Below, piece after piece: positions 7,889 to 16,900 of a stretch of DNA of 54,704 nucleotides. Every line of letters starts with the position of its first letter. Within the stretch, counting starts at the first letter, position 1. Position numbers and translations under genes: made by a program. Source of the DNA: Nitrospiraceae bacterium (GTDB taxonomy: Bacteria > Nitrospirota > Thermodesulfovibrionia > UBA6902); contig QZJG01000041.1 in the NCBI GenBank assembly GCA_003599275.1, positions 1-54,704 of the forward strand. Direction: 5' to 3'. The notes below the pieces were generated by a model. That model was not told where the DNA came from. It did not search any database and saw only the letters and a program-made list of their open reading frames with translations.

Positions 7889-9277
7889 ATGACTGATTTC
7901 CTGTCTTTTAAAAAACGTATCGAAAAGCTGGACAAGAAGTATATTTGGCACCCTTTCACTCAGATGAAGGAATGGGTAGACGGGCGCCCTATAATAATTG
8001 CAGAGGGCAGGGGTCCGTTTCTCAAGGATATCTCCGGAAGGTGGTATTTGGATGGGGTGTCCTCCCTTTGGGTCAATGTTCACGGCCACAGGAAGAAAGA
8101 GATAGACGAGGCAGTAAAAGAACAGATCGATAAGATAAGCCATTCCTCACTGCTCGGACTTACACACCCTCCGGCGGCCCTTTTGGCAGAAAAGCTTGTA
8201 AAAATCGTTCAGAAGTCGTTGCCTTCCAATGCCCCCGCTGCACTCACAAGGGTCTTTTATTCAGATAACGGCTCGACTGCTGTAGAGATAGCGCTTAAAA
8301 TGGCTTTCCAGTACTGGCGACATGCCGGCGTCAAGAGCAAAAAAACATTTCTTTCCCTGAACAATGCATATCACGGAGATACGGTCGGCGCAGTAAGTGT
8401 AGGGGGGATCGATTTGTTTCACAGGACATTTTCCCCGCTCCTTTTCAGAACACACAGGTCGCCGTCTCCTTATTGTTACCGGTGCGGGCTGGGCAAAAAA
8501 TATCCTTCATGCAAATCCCTGTGTCTCCGGAAAATGGAAGAGACGATGAAGAAGCATCATGAGGACATAGCCGCATTAATTATTGAGCCCCTTGTGCAGG
8601 GGGCGGCAGGGATGATAGTCGCCCCCCACGGGTTCTTAAAGACGGCCAGAAGGCTATGCAACAAATATAATATATTGATGATTGCCGATGAAGTTGCTAC
8701 GGGTTTCGGAAGGACGGGAAAGATGTTTGCCTGCGAACATGAAGAGGTCACACCGGACATCCTGTGCCTCGCAAAGGGAATAACAGGCGGTTATCTGCCT
8801 CTCGCCGCAACTATTACAACAGAAAAGATCTATGACAAATTTCTTGGTGAGACAAGCGACCTGAAGACCTTTTTCCACGGGCATAGTTACACGGGTAATC
8901 AGCTTGCCTGTTCGGCGGCCCTTGCAAATCTTGAACTCTTCAGGACCGGAAAGACACTGAGGAAAATGCAGCGCAAGATTGAATTGTTAGGTAAGGCGCT
9001 GGATAAGATAAAAGATTTCACGCATGTTGGTGAGGTGAGACAAAAAGGATTTATGGTCGGGATTGAGCTTGTGAAGGACAAAAAAACAAGAGAGCCTTAT
9101 TCAATTGCAGATAAAACAGGCTGGAAGGTGTGTTACAGGGCCGGAGAAAAGGGCCTTATCGTAAGGCCCCTCGGCGATGTCATAGTCCTGATGCCCACTC
9201 TCAGCATATCTTTCGCGGAATTAAAAAGCCTCGTGCGGATAACCGCCGAGGCCATAAGGGAAGTCACCGGGGAATGA
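7889..9277 (+). CDS. bioA: Adenosylmethionine-8-amino-7-oxononanoate aminotransferase
   Basis: 462 residues from the ATG at 7889. BioA transfers the amino group of SAM to KAPA to give DAPA in biotin synthesis, using PLP. Visible: the N-terminal IWHPFTQMKEW signature of BioA, GRWYLDGVSSLWVNVHGH, the FYSDNGSTAVEIALKMA block, the HGDTVGAVSVGG segment, EPLVQGAAGM, IADEVATGFGRTGKMFAC and the PLP lysine K296 in LAKGITGGYLP. A cysteine-bearing insertion around CYRCGLGKKYPSCKS is typical of this BioA branch. The frame is open to an ATG at 7829, but the extra 20 residues do not look like family sequence and neither start has a clear ribosome binding site. No other biotin gene lies in the window. Confidence 0.93.
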   Translation: MTDFLSFKKRIEKLDKKYIWHPFTQMKEWVDGRPIIIAEGRGPFLKDISGRWYLDGVSSLWVNVHGHRKKEIDEAVKEQIDKISHSSLLGLTHPPAALLAEKLVKIVQKSLPSNAPAALTRVFYSDNGSTAVEIALKMAFQYWRHAGVKSKKTFLSLNNAYHGDTVGAVSVGGIDLFHRTFSPLLFRTHRSPSPYCYRCGLGKKYPSCKSLCLRKMEETMKKHHEDIAALIIEPLVQGAAGMIVAPHGFLKTARRLCNKYNILMIADEVATGFGRTGKMFACEHEEVTPDILCLAKGITGGYLPLAATITTEKIYDKFLGETSDLKTFFHGHSYTGNQLACSAALANLELFRTGKTLRKMQRKIELLGKALDKIKDFTHVGEVRQKGFMVGIELVKDKKTREPYSIADKTGWKVCYRAGEKGLIVRPLGDVIVLMPTLSISFAELKSLVRITAEAIREVTGE

Positions 9278-9281
9278 GTAT

Positions 9282-9443
9282 TCAGTTCAATCTTCTCTCT
9301 AAGAACTCTTCGAGATATTGAAGGAGCTTCGGGTTATTTACCGAGACCATATAGAAGTCGTCGCATGAACTGCGTTTATAGTATGTCAGGAAATCCCTGT
9401 ACAGCTTTCTCTGCGATATGTTGAAAACCATGAAATTATACAT
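9282..9443 (-). CDS. Small unknown protein, 53 residues
   Basis: An open frame of 53 codons with a strong ribosome binding site (GAGAGGAGGGCGC before the ATG). The protein begins MYNFMVFNISQRKLYRDFL and ends in a charged helix (LLQYLEEFLERRLN); one cysteine, many aromatic residues, no membrane segment. It converges with bioA, stopping 4 nt after the bioA stop. A sigma-28-like promoter and a 19-bp motif shared with the HEAT-repeat gene lie upstream at a sensible distance. I do not recognise a family. The RBS and promoter context are the main arguments that it is real. Confidence 0.5.
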   Translation of the reverse strand: MYNFMVFNISQRKLYRDFLTYYKRSSCDDFYMVSVNNPKLLQYLEEFLERRLN

Positions 9444-9482
9444 GCGCCCTCCTCTCTTCAATCTTTCCGTCTTCTGTTTTAT

Positions 9483-9510
9483 TTATCGGAATATCGCGTT
9501 GAAAGCTTTA
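9483..9510 (-). promoter_or_regulatory. Sigma-28 (FliA)-like promoter of the 53-residue gene
   Basis: Minus strand reads TAAAGCTT, 12 nt, TCCGATAA. The FliA consensus is TAAAGTTT, 11 nt, GCCGATAA, so both boxes match well but the spacer is one base long. A start near 9476 would give a leader of about 33 nt to the ATG at 9443. Confidence 0.4.
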
Positions 9511-9524
9511 ACCCCCGTCAACGA

Positions 9525-9543
9525 TAAATGAACAGCGAGCGTA
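9525..9543. repeat. 19-bp motif, copy 1 (second copy at 54515-54533)
   Basis: TAAATGAACAGCGAGCGTA on the plus strand, identical over 19 bp to 54515-54533. Both copies sit just upstream of a sigma-28-like promoter of a minus-strand gene. In the minus orientation the motif lies 5' of the -35 box. Confidence 0.75.
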
Positions 9544-9561
9544 TTCCTCTTCAGATCGTAA

Positions 9562-9581
9562 TATTGCACTTATCTGCAATA
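9562..9581. promoter_or_regulatory. Spaced palindrome, candidate operator
   Basis: TATTGCA, 6 nt, TGCAATA: perfect 7-bp arms, centred about 30 bp upstream of the sigma-54-like -24 box at 9601 and about 70 bp upstream of the minus-strand -35 box. It has the size of a dimeric regulator site. The regulator is unknown. Confidence 0.45.
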
Positions 9582-9600
9582 AGAAGATTTTTTCGTGAAC

Positions 9601-9616
9601 TGGTTGTTAATTTGCG
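9601..9616 (+). promoter_or_regulatory. Sigma-54-like promoter (-24/-12) upstream of the radical SAM-ArsM gene
   Basis: TGGTTGTTAATTTGCG has GG at 9602-9603 and GC at 9614-9615 with exactly 10 nt between, and TTTGC at -12. Consensus is TGGCAC-N5-TTGCA. It lies about 275 nt before the ATG at 9892, which implies a long leader or another promoter nearer the gene. Confidence 0.4.
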
Positions 9617-9891
9617 GTTGAAGTGGTTATAATTAACGGTGGCAAGAGATATTTATGCTATGGTTTTGGATATACCCTTTTCTTTTTTACTCTCAAGCTT
9701 ATTGAATTTGTTCCGTATAATAATAAAGTGAAATATTTTTTCGTTCTATTTATCGGTCTGAATCATTTTTTAAGACAGCAAAACATCTTTCGGATTGAGG
9801 CGGATTTGACATTCAGTTTTAATGCTCAATAAAAGAAAAAAAATATTGCCTGAAATTTTAAATAAAAACGTCTTACATACTGGAGTCTTAA

Positions 9892-12306
9892 ATGGCACAA
9901 GGTTGTTGCGATACAGGAAGAGAAGAGAGAATTAAACAGTACCGGCTGGACCACTGGGATGTTAAAACCCCGGACCTCAAATCTTTTGGCCCCGATAGTA
10001 TCTTATATTCACCTCAATATATTGAAAAGCGGAAAAACGGCATATCCCTTTTCATAGACCCCAAATTACCGAATTGGATCAGTGTAAATCATACCGGCGC
10101 AGAGATACTGAGGCTTTGTGATGGTAAACGTACACTGTCGGACATCCAGGATGCCATTTGCAAAAGATATAAAAATTCCGACAAAGAACTCGTCAGGAGC
10201 GAGGTATCGGACTTCGTCAGCGCAACGGGACTCCTTGAGTTTGTATCTGACAGGAAGTTCGGAATACCCGAATATCCGGGAAGGAGCAAGGCAATTGCCC
10301 CGTATAAACTGGATGAGCTATGGATATATTACACCCTTGCCTGCAATCTCAGGTGCAAGCACTGTCTTGTGAGCGCCGGCAGCAGCCTTAAGAAGGAATT
10401 GACCGACGAGGAAATTAAAGGGATTGTGGACGAATCGATAAAGCTCGGCGTCAGACGGTTTTATATTACGGGGGGAGAGCCGTTTATCAGGAGCGGGATT
10501 TTTGAACTTATCAAATACATTACAAAGGTAAAAAAACGCGAACTCATTGTTCTCACCAATGCCACCCTCTTTGATGACGGAAAAATAGCCGCCCTGAAAA
10601 AGGTGATGGGTCCGAAACTTATACTTCAGGTGAGCCTTGAAGGTCCCAACGCTGAGATCCATGACAAACTGCGCGGCAAGGGGAGCTTTGATGCGGCAAT
10701 AAACGGCATCAAAAGGCTTACAGGCATCGGAATAGTCCCCATAGTCTCGACGGCAATCAGCAAATTTAATGAGAAGGAAATCCCGAAGACCTCCCGTTTC
10801 TTGTCGAAACTCGGCATTAAGGAGCATAACCTCCTCTGGATGCATGCGAAGGGCAGGGGGGCGAGCAATGCTGACGAATTGTTTGTGCCTTCGGAGAACA
10901 TCTCCCGCGTAATGAAAAACCTGAAAAAGTCCTATAAAGAACAGGAAGTTATTTTAGACAATATAGAATCCCTGAAAGTCCGGATACGCGCAAAGAGGGG
11001 AAGAAAAAACGACCTCTGCAACAATTGCTACGAAAAGATCTGTGTGAATTCGGACGGTCATGTCTATCCATGCGCTTCTTTAAACGGCGATCTGAATTTC
11101 GACTCCGGTTCAGTGAGAAAAAAATCTTTAAAAGATATATGGCTGGGATCAAAGGTCATGGTAAAGGGCAGGCAGAACACTGTCCATAACAAGCCCGAAT
11201 GCAGGGACTGCTATCTTGAATATTTCTGCGGAGGCGGCTGTACTTCCCATAGCTATTACGCAAGCGAAGTAAAAACGGGCAAGGGGTCTGTTACAGCCTG
11301 CGACCCATATTGTTCAACATACAAAGGATTATTTGAAGATATCATATGGGAACTGGCGTCCGAGGGGGTCGTTAAAAGGGACGAAAGCGGTTATACGACG
11401 CCCCTCATTTATAATGCAATGGACTCAAAGATCCCGTCGCATTTCGGCGCAGGCATCAAGTCTATCGACAAAAAACTTGAAGTCGGCTGTTATCATTGTT
11501 CCTGTGTGCTGTCGGTTGACGTTGAAGACGACGAGGAAGTATGCAAACCGGAGATAAAGGGCCACGTGACCAAGACGGTAAAGAAAAAATTTTCGAAAGC
11601 CGCCAATGCTCCGGTGGCCGATTACTATTGTCCCACAGGTTATGACCCCAAAGAGCTGGAACATATTCCAAATGAGGTCCTCGAAGTATCATATGGCTGC
11701 GGCAACCCCGCTGCCCTGGCGGACATCAAAAAGGGAGAAACCATCCTGGACCTGGGCGCCGGCGGCGGCATTGACTGTTTTATTGCCGCAAGAAAACTTG
11801 GCAGAAAAGGTAAAGTCATCGGAATAGATATGACTGATGAAATGGTGGATAAGGCGACCGCCAATGCGGAAAAAGTCGCAAAGGTGCTGGGCTACAACGT
11901 CGTTGAATTCAGAAAAGGGAACATCATGGAGCTCCCTGTTGATGACAACTCAGTCGATCTCGTCATTTCCAACTGTGTAATCAATCTGACCGAGGACAAG
12001 ACAAAGGTCCTTGACGAGGTTTACAGGATATTAAAACCGGGAGGCAGATTTATTATCTCGGACATCGTCTCCGACAAGCCCGTTCCCGGATACCTTAAGA
12101 GGGACAAGGAGCTGTGGAATGCCTGCCTTTCAGGGGCGCTCACCGACAGGAGGTTTAAAGAAGCGGCGGAGAAAGCCGGATTCCCCGATGTCCAGTTGAC
12201 AAAAAATTACCTTTATAAAAAGGTTGAATATATACAATTTTACTCAGTAACCATGAAAGGCACAAAGCCCGCGAAAGCTGAATGCGGATGCTGCGCCTGC
12301 GGGTAA
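9892..12306 (+). CDS. PqqD-like / radical SAM / SPASM / ArsM-type methyltransferase fusion
   Basis: 804 residues. Residues about 50-125 resemble a PqqD-like carrier (WISVNHTGAEILRLCDGKRT). The radical SAM core starts at C151-x3-C155-x2-C158 (ACNLRCKHC) with the ITGGEP motif. A SPASM-like cysteine region follows (C376, C379, C384, then CRDCYLEYFCGGGC) for auxiliary Fe-S clusters. From about 530 the sequence is an ArsM-like SAM methyltransferase: cysteines 533, 536, 538, 551 and 580, then SYGCGNP (C603), LDLGAGGG (619-626), ISNCVINL (C695) and ACLSGAL (C745), matching the arsenic-binding cysteines of the ArsM family. It ends CGCCACG. Start supported by GGAG upstream. The next gene, 29 nt on, is a B12 radical SAM enzyme. 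Probable role: methylation plus a radical step on an arsenical or related thiophilic substrate; the actual substrate is inferred, not shown. Confidence 0.85.
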   Translation: MAQGCCDTGREERIKQYRLDHWDVKTPDLKSFGPDSILYSPQYIEKRKNGISLFIDPKLPNWISVNHTGAEILRLCDGKRTLSDIQDAICKRYKNSDKELVRSEVSDFVSATGLLEFVSDRKFGIPEYPGRSKAIAPYKLDELWIYYTLACNLRCKHCLVSAGSSLKKELTDEEIKGIVDESIKLGVRRFYITGGEPFIRSGIFELIKYITKVKKRELIVLTNATLFDDGKIAALKKVMGPKLILQVSLEGPNAEIHDKLRGKGSFDAAINGIKRLTGIGIVPIVSTAISKFNEKEIPKTSRFLSKLGIKEHNLLWMHAKGRGASNADELFVPSENISRVMKNLKKSYKEQEVILDNIESLKVRIRAKRGRKNDLCNNCYEKICVNSDGHVYPCASLNGDLNFDSGSVRKKSLKDIWLGSKVMVKGRQNTVHNKPECRDCYLEYFCGGGCTSHSYYASEVKTGKGSVTACDPYCSTYKGLFEDIIWELASEGVVKRDESGYTTPLIYNAMDSKIPSHFGAGIKSIDKKLEVGCYHCSCVLSVDVEDDEEVCKPEIKGHVTKTVKKKFSKAANAPVADYYCPTGYDPKELEHIPNEVLEVSYGCGNPAALADIKKGETILDLGAGGGIDCFIAARKLGRKGKVIGIDMTDEMVDKATANAEKVAKVLGYNVVEFRKGNIMELPVDDNSVDLVISNCVINLTEDKTKVLDEVYRILKPGGRFIISDIVSDKPVPGYLKRDKELWNACLSGALTDRRFKEAAEKAGFPDVQLTKNYLYKKVEYIQFYSVTMKGTKPAKAECGCCACG

Positions 12307-12335
12307 AAAAATAACTTGAAAAGGGGAAGAGAATT

Positions 12336-13820
12336 ATGAGAGTCACCTTAGTAAATGCACAGGTATTAGACGGGAATAATGTTGTTCCACCTTTGGGACT
12401 TATGTATATTGCTGCTGTTCTGGAAAAGGCAGGACACGCCGTTCAGATTTACGATTCAGACCCCGAATACCAGGCAAGCATGATCAGGGAGATAAAGGAT
12501 TTTAATCCCGATCTGATAGGGCTCAGCTTTCTGACGGTAGGTTATCAGAGGGCGTTACATCTTATGCAAAACCTCAAAAAGGAGCTGCCGAATAAAATGT
12601 TCTGCTCCGGCGGCGTGCACACAACCGTTAAGCCGAAAGAAACACTGGAAGAATTCGGGGTAGATTTTATAGTGATAGGTGAAGGGGAAGATACAATAGT
12701 CGAGGCCTGCGATAAGCTCGGAAAAAAAGAAAGCCTTGCCGGAGTAAAGGGCGTCATGTATAAAGAGAACGGAAGCATCATCGACACAGGCAGGCGTGAC
12801 ATGATACAGGACCTCGATACCATTCCTTTCCCGGCGCGCCACCTGATAGATATGACTCCTTACCTCAAGCCCCCCGGAATTATAAGAGGATACGCAACCA
12901 AGAACCAGACGACCATTGTTACGAGCAGGGGCTGTCCGTTTAAATGCATATACTGCGGCAGTCACAACATCTTCGGCAGAAAGACAAGGAGACGTTCGGT
13001 CAAAAACGTTGTTGATGAAATAGAGCATCTCTATAAAAATTACGACATGAAAGGGATATATTACTGCGATGATACCTTTACGCTGAGTCCCAAATGGGTG
13101 AAGGAATATTGCGAGGAATTAAAGCGGAGGAACCTGAATATTAAATGGGGCTGCCAGTCGAGGGTGGACCAGACCGACATGGAATTGATGAAGATGATGA
13201 AGGCCTCAGGGCTTGTCCAGCTTGATTTCGGAGTTGAGAGCGGTTCCGAAAAGATCCTCAGGGTCCTTGGTAAAGGCGGCGCCGGCGACAGGACCGCGCA
13301 GATCAAACATTCCTTTAAAATGTGTAAAGAGCTCGATATCAGGACACTGGCAACCTTTATTATAGGGAACCCCGAAGAAACCAAAGAAGACATCGAGCAG
13401 AGTTTTCAGGTGGCCAAGGATATTGAGGCGGATTATACCGCGTTCTATTTCCTCACTCCCTACCCCGGCACCGATATTTATGACATGGCCATTAAAAACG
13501 GATGGCTCGATCCCACCCTGCCGTTCTCTGAAATATGGGCGCACAGGCAGCCGGAGCTTCCTCTCATGGCGATAACTTTCAAAAAAGAGGAGCTGAGGGA
13601 CATCCGCAGAAAACTGCAGAATGCCTTCTTTGTAAAGAACTATTTCACGAGGAAGAGCAACATAAGCTTCTACTCGATCCTGTTCAGCATCCTCTTCAGG
13701 CATCCGAAGGTTTTCCTGGATGCAATCGGGAAGCTGATAAGGACCCGCAGGATTGACTATATCGTTGAGACCCTCAACGCTGAATATTGGCGCATGAAGA
13801 AATACGAAGGCATCGGATAG
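12336..13820 (+). CDS. B12-binding domain radical SAM protein
   Basis: 494 residues. An N-terminal cobalamin-binding Rossmann domain (about 1-140: LVNAQVLDGNNVVPPLGLMY, DLIGLSFLTVGY, GEGEDTIVE) precedes a radical SAM core with C200-x3-C204-x2-C207 in TSRGCPFKCIYCGSH. Members methylate unreactive carbon or phosphorus centres or carry out ring and bond rearrangements, with methylcobalamin or B12-assisted radical chemistry. The C terminus (about 390-490) is helical and basic. It shares a transcription unit with the radical SAM-ArsM fusion (29-nt gap, AAGGGGAAGAGA as ribosome binding site) and is followed by a terminator, so the two proteins probably act in one pathway. Confidence 0.9.
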   Translation: MRVTLVNAQVLDGNNVVPPLGLMYIAAVLEKAGHAVQIYDSDPEYQASMIREIKDFNPDLIGLSFLTVGYQRALHLMQNLKKELPNKMFCSGGVHTTVKPKETLEEFGVDFIVIGEGEDTIVEACDKLGKKESLAGVKGVMYKENGSIIDTGRRDMIQDLDTIPFPARHLIDMTPYLKPPGIIRGYATKNQTTIVTSRGCPFKCIYCGSHNIFGRKTRRRSVKNVVDEIEHLYKNYDMKGIYYCDDTFTLSPKWVKEYCEELKRRNLNIKWGCQSRVDQTDMELMKMMKASGLVQLDFGVESGSEKILRVLGKGGAGDRTAQIKHSFKMCKELDIRTLATFIIGNPEETKEDIEQSFQVAKDIEADYTAFYFLTPYPGTDIYDMAIKNGWLDPTLPFSEIWAHRQPELPLMAITFKKEELRDIRRKLQNAFFVKNYFTRKSNISFYSILFSILFRHPKVFLDAIGKLIRTRRIDYIVETLNAEYWRMKKYEGIG

Positions 13821-13844
13821 CTTACGGTTACAGACTTGAATCAG

Positions 13845-13876
13845 AAAGGGCGTTGCGCAGCAGCGCCCTTCTTTTT
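13845..13876 (+). terminator. Rho-independent terminator after the radical SAM pair
   Basis: AAAGGGCG and CGCCCTT arms around a short loop (13845-13870), directly followed by CTTTTTTTG. It is the clearest intrinsic terminator in the window and closes the 9892-13820 unit. Confidence 0.85.
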
Positions 13877-13974
13877 TTGTTTTCCCTTCTTTCCATTCAT
13901 GACTTTCTGTCGCAAGCGTCAAAATGCTAAAATAGCACTGCTTCATAATTTCTTATAAAAAGGAAGTCTCCGGA

Positions 13975-16900
13975 ATGAGTTTGATCCATTTTTACAGAAC
14001 ACCGGCCCTCTCAGAGGCAAAGGGAAAAGAGCTTTTGCTGCGCATCAGGCAAAAGATATCCTCCGACATAGAAGATTTAAAAACCGAGTACTGTTTCAAT
14101 ATAGAGACCTCCGGACCTCTCAATAATGATGAAATGAATACGCTCAGGTGGCTGCTTGCGGAGACATTTGAGCAGGAGAAATTTTCCGACAGAAGTTTTT
14201 TAGACCTGTACTTATCAAAAGATGTCATTGCGAGGAGCAAAGCGACGAAGCAATCTCTCGAATCCGGGATTGCTTCGCCTTCGGCTCGCAATGACAATTC
14301 AATAATCCTCGAGGTCGGCCCCCGCATGAACTTTACAACCGCGTGGTCTGCGAACGCGGTCTCCGTCTGTCGGGCCTGTGGATTGACAAAGATAAAAAGG
14401 ATAGAGCGCTCAAGAAGATATCTATTTGAGGGGGGATTTGTCCCGGACATTGTCTCGTCGCTTATCACCCGTCACTCGTCACTGTTTTTTGACCGGATGA
14501 CGGAGTGCCCATATCCCAGGCCTCTGGAAACATTCGAAACGGGCACAACGCCTGAGCACGTATATAAAATACCTCTTATTGAAGAGGGAAAATCCGCTCT
14601 CGAAAAGATCAACAGGGAAATGGGGCTTGGGCTGGATGACTGGGACATCGGGTATTACTATGACCTGTTCGTTAAAGATATCGGCAGGGATCCTACCAAT
14701 GTGGAATGTTTTGACCTGAGCCAGTCAAACAGCGAACACTCACGCCACTGGTTTTTCAAGGGTAAGCTCATTATAGACGACATAGAAATGCCGCTTAACC
14801 TGATCGAGCTTGTCAAGCATCCTCTCGATTTAAACCCGAATAACAGCGTTATCGCATTCCGTGACAATTCAAGTTCGATCAGGGGATATGAAGTTCATAC
14901 GATAATTCCTGAAAATCCTCTTGCCCCTTCGCGTTTTCAAAAGACCGGCCTGCGTTACGATGTTATCTTTACCGCCGAGACCCACAATTTTCCAAGCGGA
15001 GTTGCGCCCTTTCCCGGGGCAGAGACGGGCACGGGCGGCAGGATAAGGGACGTCGAGGCAACCGGCAGGGGTGGACTTGTAATTGCAGGGACAGCGGCTT
15101 ATTGTGTCGGCAATCTTTTAATTCCCGGCTACGATTTGCCCTGGGAGGACAAGTCATTCCCATATCCCGGCAATCTTGCGTCTCCGCTTGAGATAGAGAT
15201 CCAGGCAAGTAACGGAGCGTCAGAGTACGGTAACAAATTCGGGGAGCCTGTGATTCAGGGCTTTACCCGCTCGTTTGGAATGCGGCTGCCCAACGGTGAA
15301 CGTTATGAGTGGCTGAAGCCGATCATGTTTACCGGCGGCATCGGGCAGATGGATGCGCGTCACATTGAAAAAGGCAAACCGGAGAAAGGGATGCTTGTGG
15401 TTAAAATCGGTGGTCCCGCTTATCGCATCGGCATAGGCGGCGGCGCTGCATCGAGCATGATACAGGGCGAAAATATCGCTGAGCTTGATTTTAACGCGGT
15501 CCAGCGCGGCGATGCAGAGATGGAGCAGAAGATGAACAGGGTCCTGCGCTCCTGTGTTGAAATGGGCGATGCCAACCCGGTGGTCAGCATTCATGACCAG
15601 GGAGCGGGGGGGAACTGCAACGTTGTGAAGGAAATCATTTACCCTGCAGGCGCAAAGGTCGAAGTGAGAAAGATACAGCTTGGCGACAGCACCCTCTCTG
15701 TCCTTGAGATATGGGGTGCGGAATATCAGGAGCAGAATGCGCTGCTTCTGCGACCGGAGGGCCTTGGACTATTCCATAAAATGTGCGAGAGGGAAAAGGT
15801 ACCGTATGCGGTAATCGGCGAAATAACCGGAGACGGATATATTGTCCTTCACGATGAAACCGACGGGAGCACGCCTGTCAATCTCGATTTGGGGAAAATC
15901 CTCGGCTCCATGCCTCAAAAGACTTTTCATCTTGAGCGCATGTCTATGAAACTGCAACCTCTTGTTTTCCCGTGGGATTCATTCTCTGCACCCTACCCCC
16001 TGCACCCTTTCTTCCGAGACGCCCTTGAAAGGGTGCTGCGCCTGGTGTCGGTCGGCTCAAAGAGATTCCTTACAAATAAGGTTGACAGGAGCGTTACCGG
16101 ATTAATCGCGCGACAGCAGTGCGCCGGGCCCCTTCAGCTTCCATTATCAAATGTCGCCATAATTGCCCAGAGTCATTTCAGCCGGACCGGCGCGGCAATA
16201 TCCATTGGAGAGCAGCCGGTCAAAACGCTGCTGGACCCCGCTGCCATGGCGCGCATGAGCGTGGGTGAGGCTTTGACGAATATTGTATGGGCAAAGATAA
16301 GCTCGATTGAAGATATCAAATGTTCCGGCAACTGGATGTGGGCCGCCAAGCTTCCCGGCGAAGGCGCAAAACTCTATGATGCGGCTGTTGCCTTAGGCGA
16401 TATCTTGGTAAAGCTTGGCATAGCTATTGACGGCGGAAAAGACAGCCTCTCGATGGCCGCACAGGTTGTAATACAGAACAAAGAACAAAGAGCAAAGAAC
16501 ACAGACGAAAGAGAACAGACAGCAGAGACCGTTAAGTCTCCGGGAACACTCGTCATCTCTGCATATGCAACATGTCCTGACGTCACAAAGGTAATTACTC
16601 CGGACATTAAACGACCGGGCCAGAGCAAACTCATCTTCATTGATTTGGGTAAAGGGAAAAACCGGCCCGGAGGAAGCGCATTGGCCCAGGTTTATAATCA
16701 GATTGGCAATGAATCGCCTGACGTTGACGATCCGAAATTATTAAGATATGCATTTAATGCCGTTCAAACTCTGATTGAAAAGGATATGGTCCTGGCCGGT
16801 CATGACAGAAGCGACGGCGGATTAATAATAACACTGCTTGAGATGGCTTTTGCTGGGAACTGCGGAATTGAAATAGAGTTAGGAGTTAAGAATTCAGAGT

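Larger units (their letters stand above)
9444..9891. other. 448-bp regulatory gap between the small minus gene and the radical SAM-ArsM gene
   Basis: AT-rich gap that holds, from left to right, a sigma-28-like promoter on the minus strand, a 19-bp motif repeated near the right end of the window, a spaced palindrome and a sigma-54-like promoter on the plus strand. The remaining stretch 9617-9880 is very AT-rich; a frame of 69 codons at 9623-9832 lacks a ribosome binding site and reads as random hydrophobic sequence, so I do not call it. Confidence 0.5.

Noticed and set aside
9623..9832. 69-codon frame in the gap before the radical SAM-ArsM gene
   Set aside because: GTG start without ribosome binding site, AT-driven hydrophobic composition, and it overlaps the expected sigma-54 transcript start.
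13850..13870. Terminator hairpin considered as a dispersed repeat
   Set aside because: Unique in the window and followed by a T-run, so a normal intrinsic terminator explains it.
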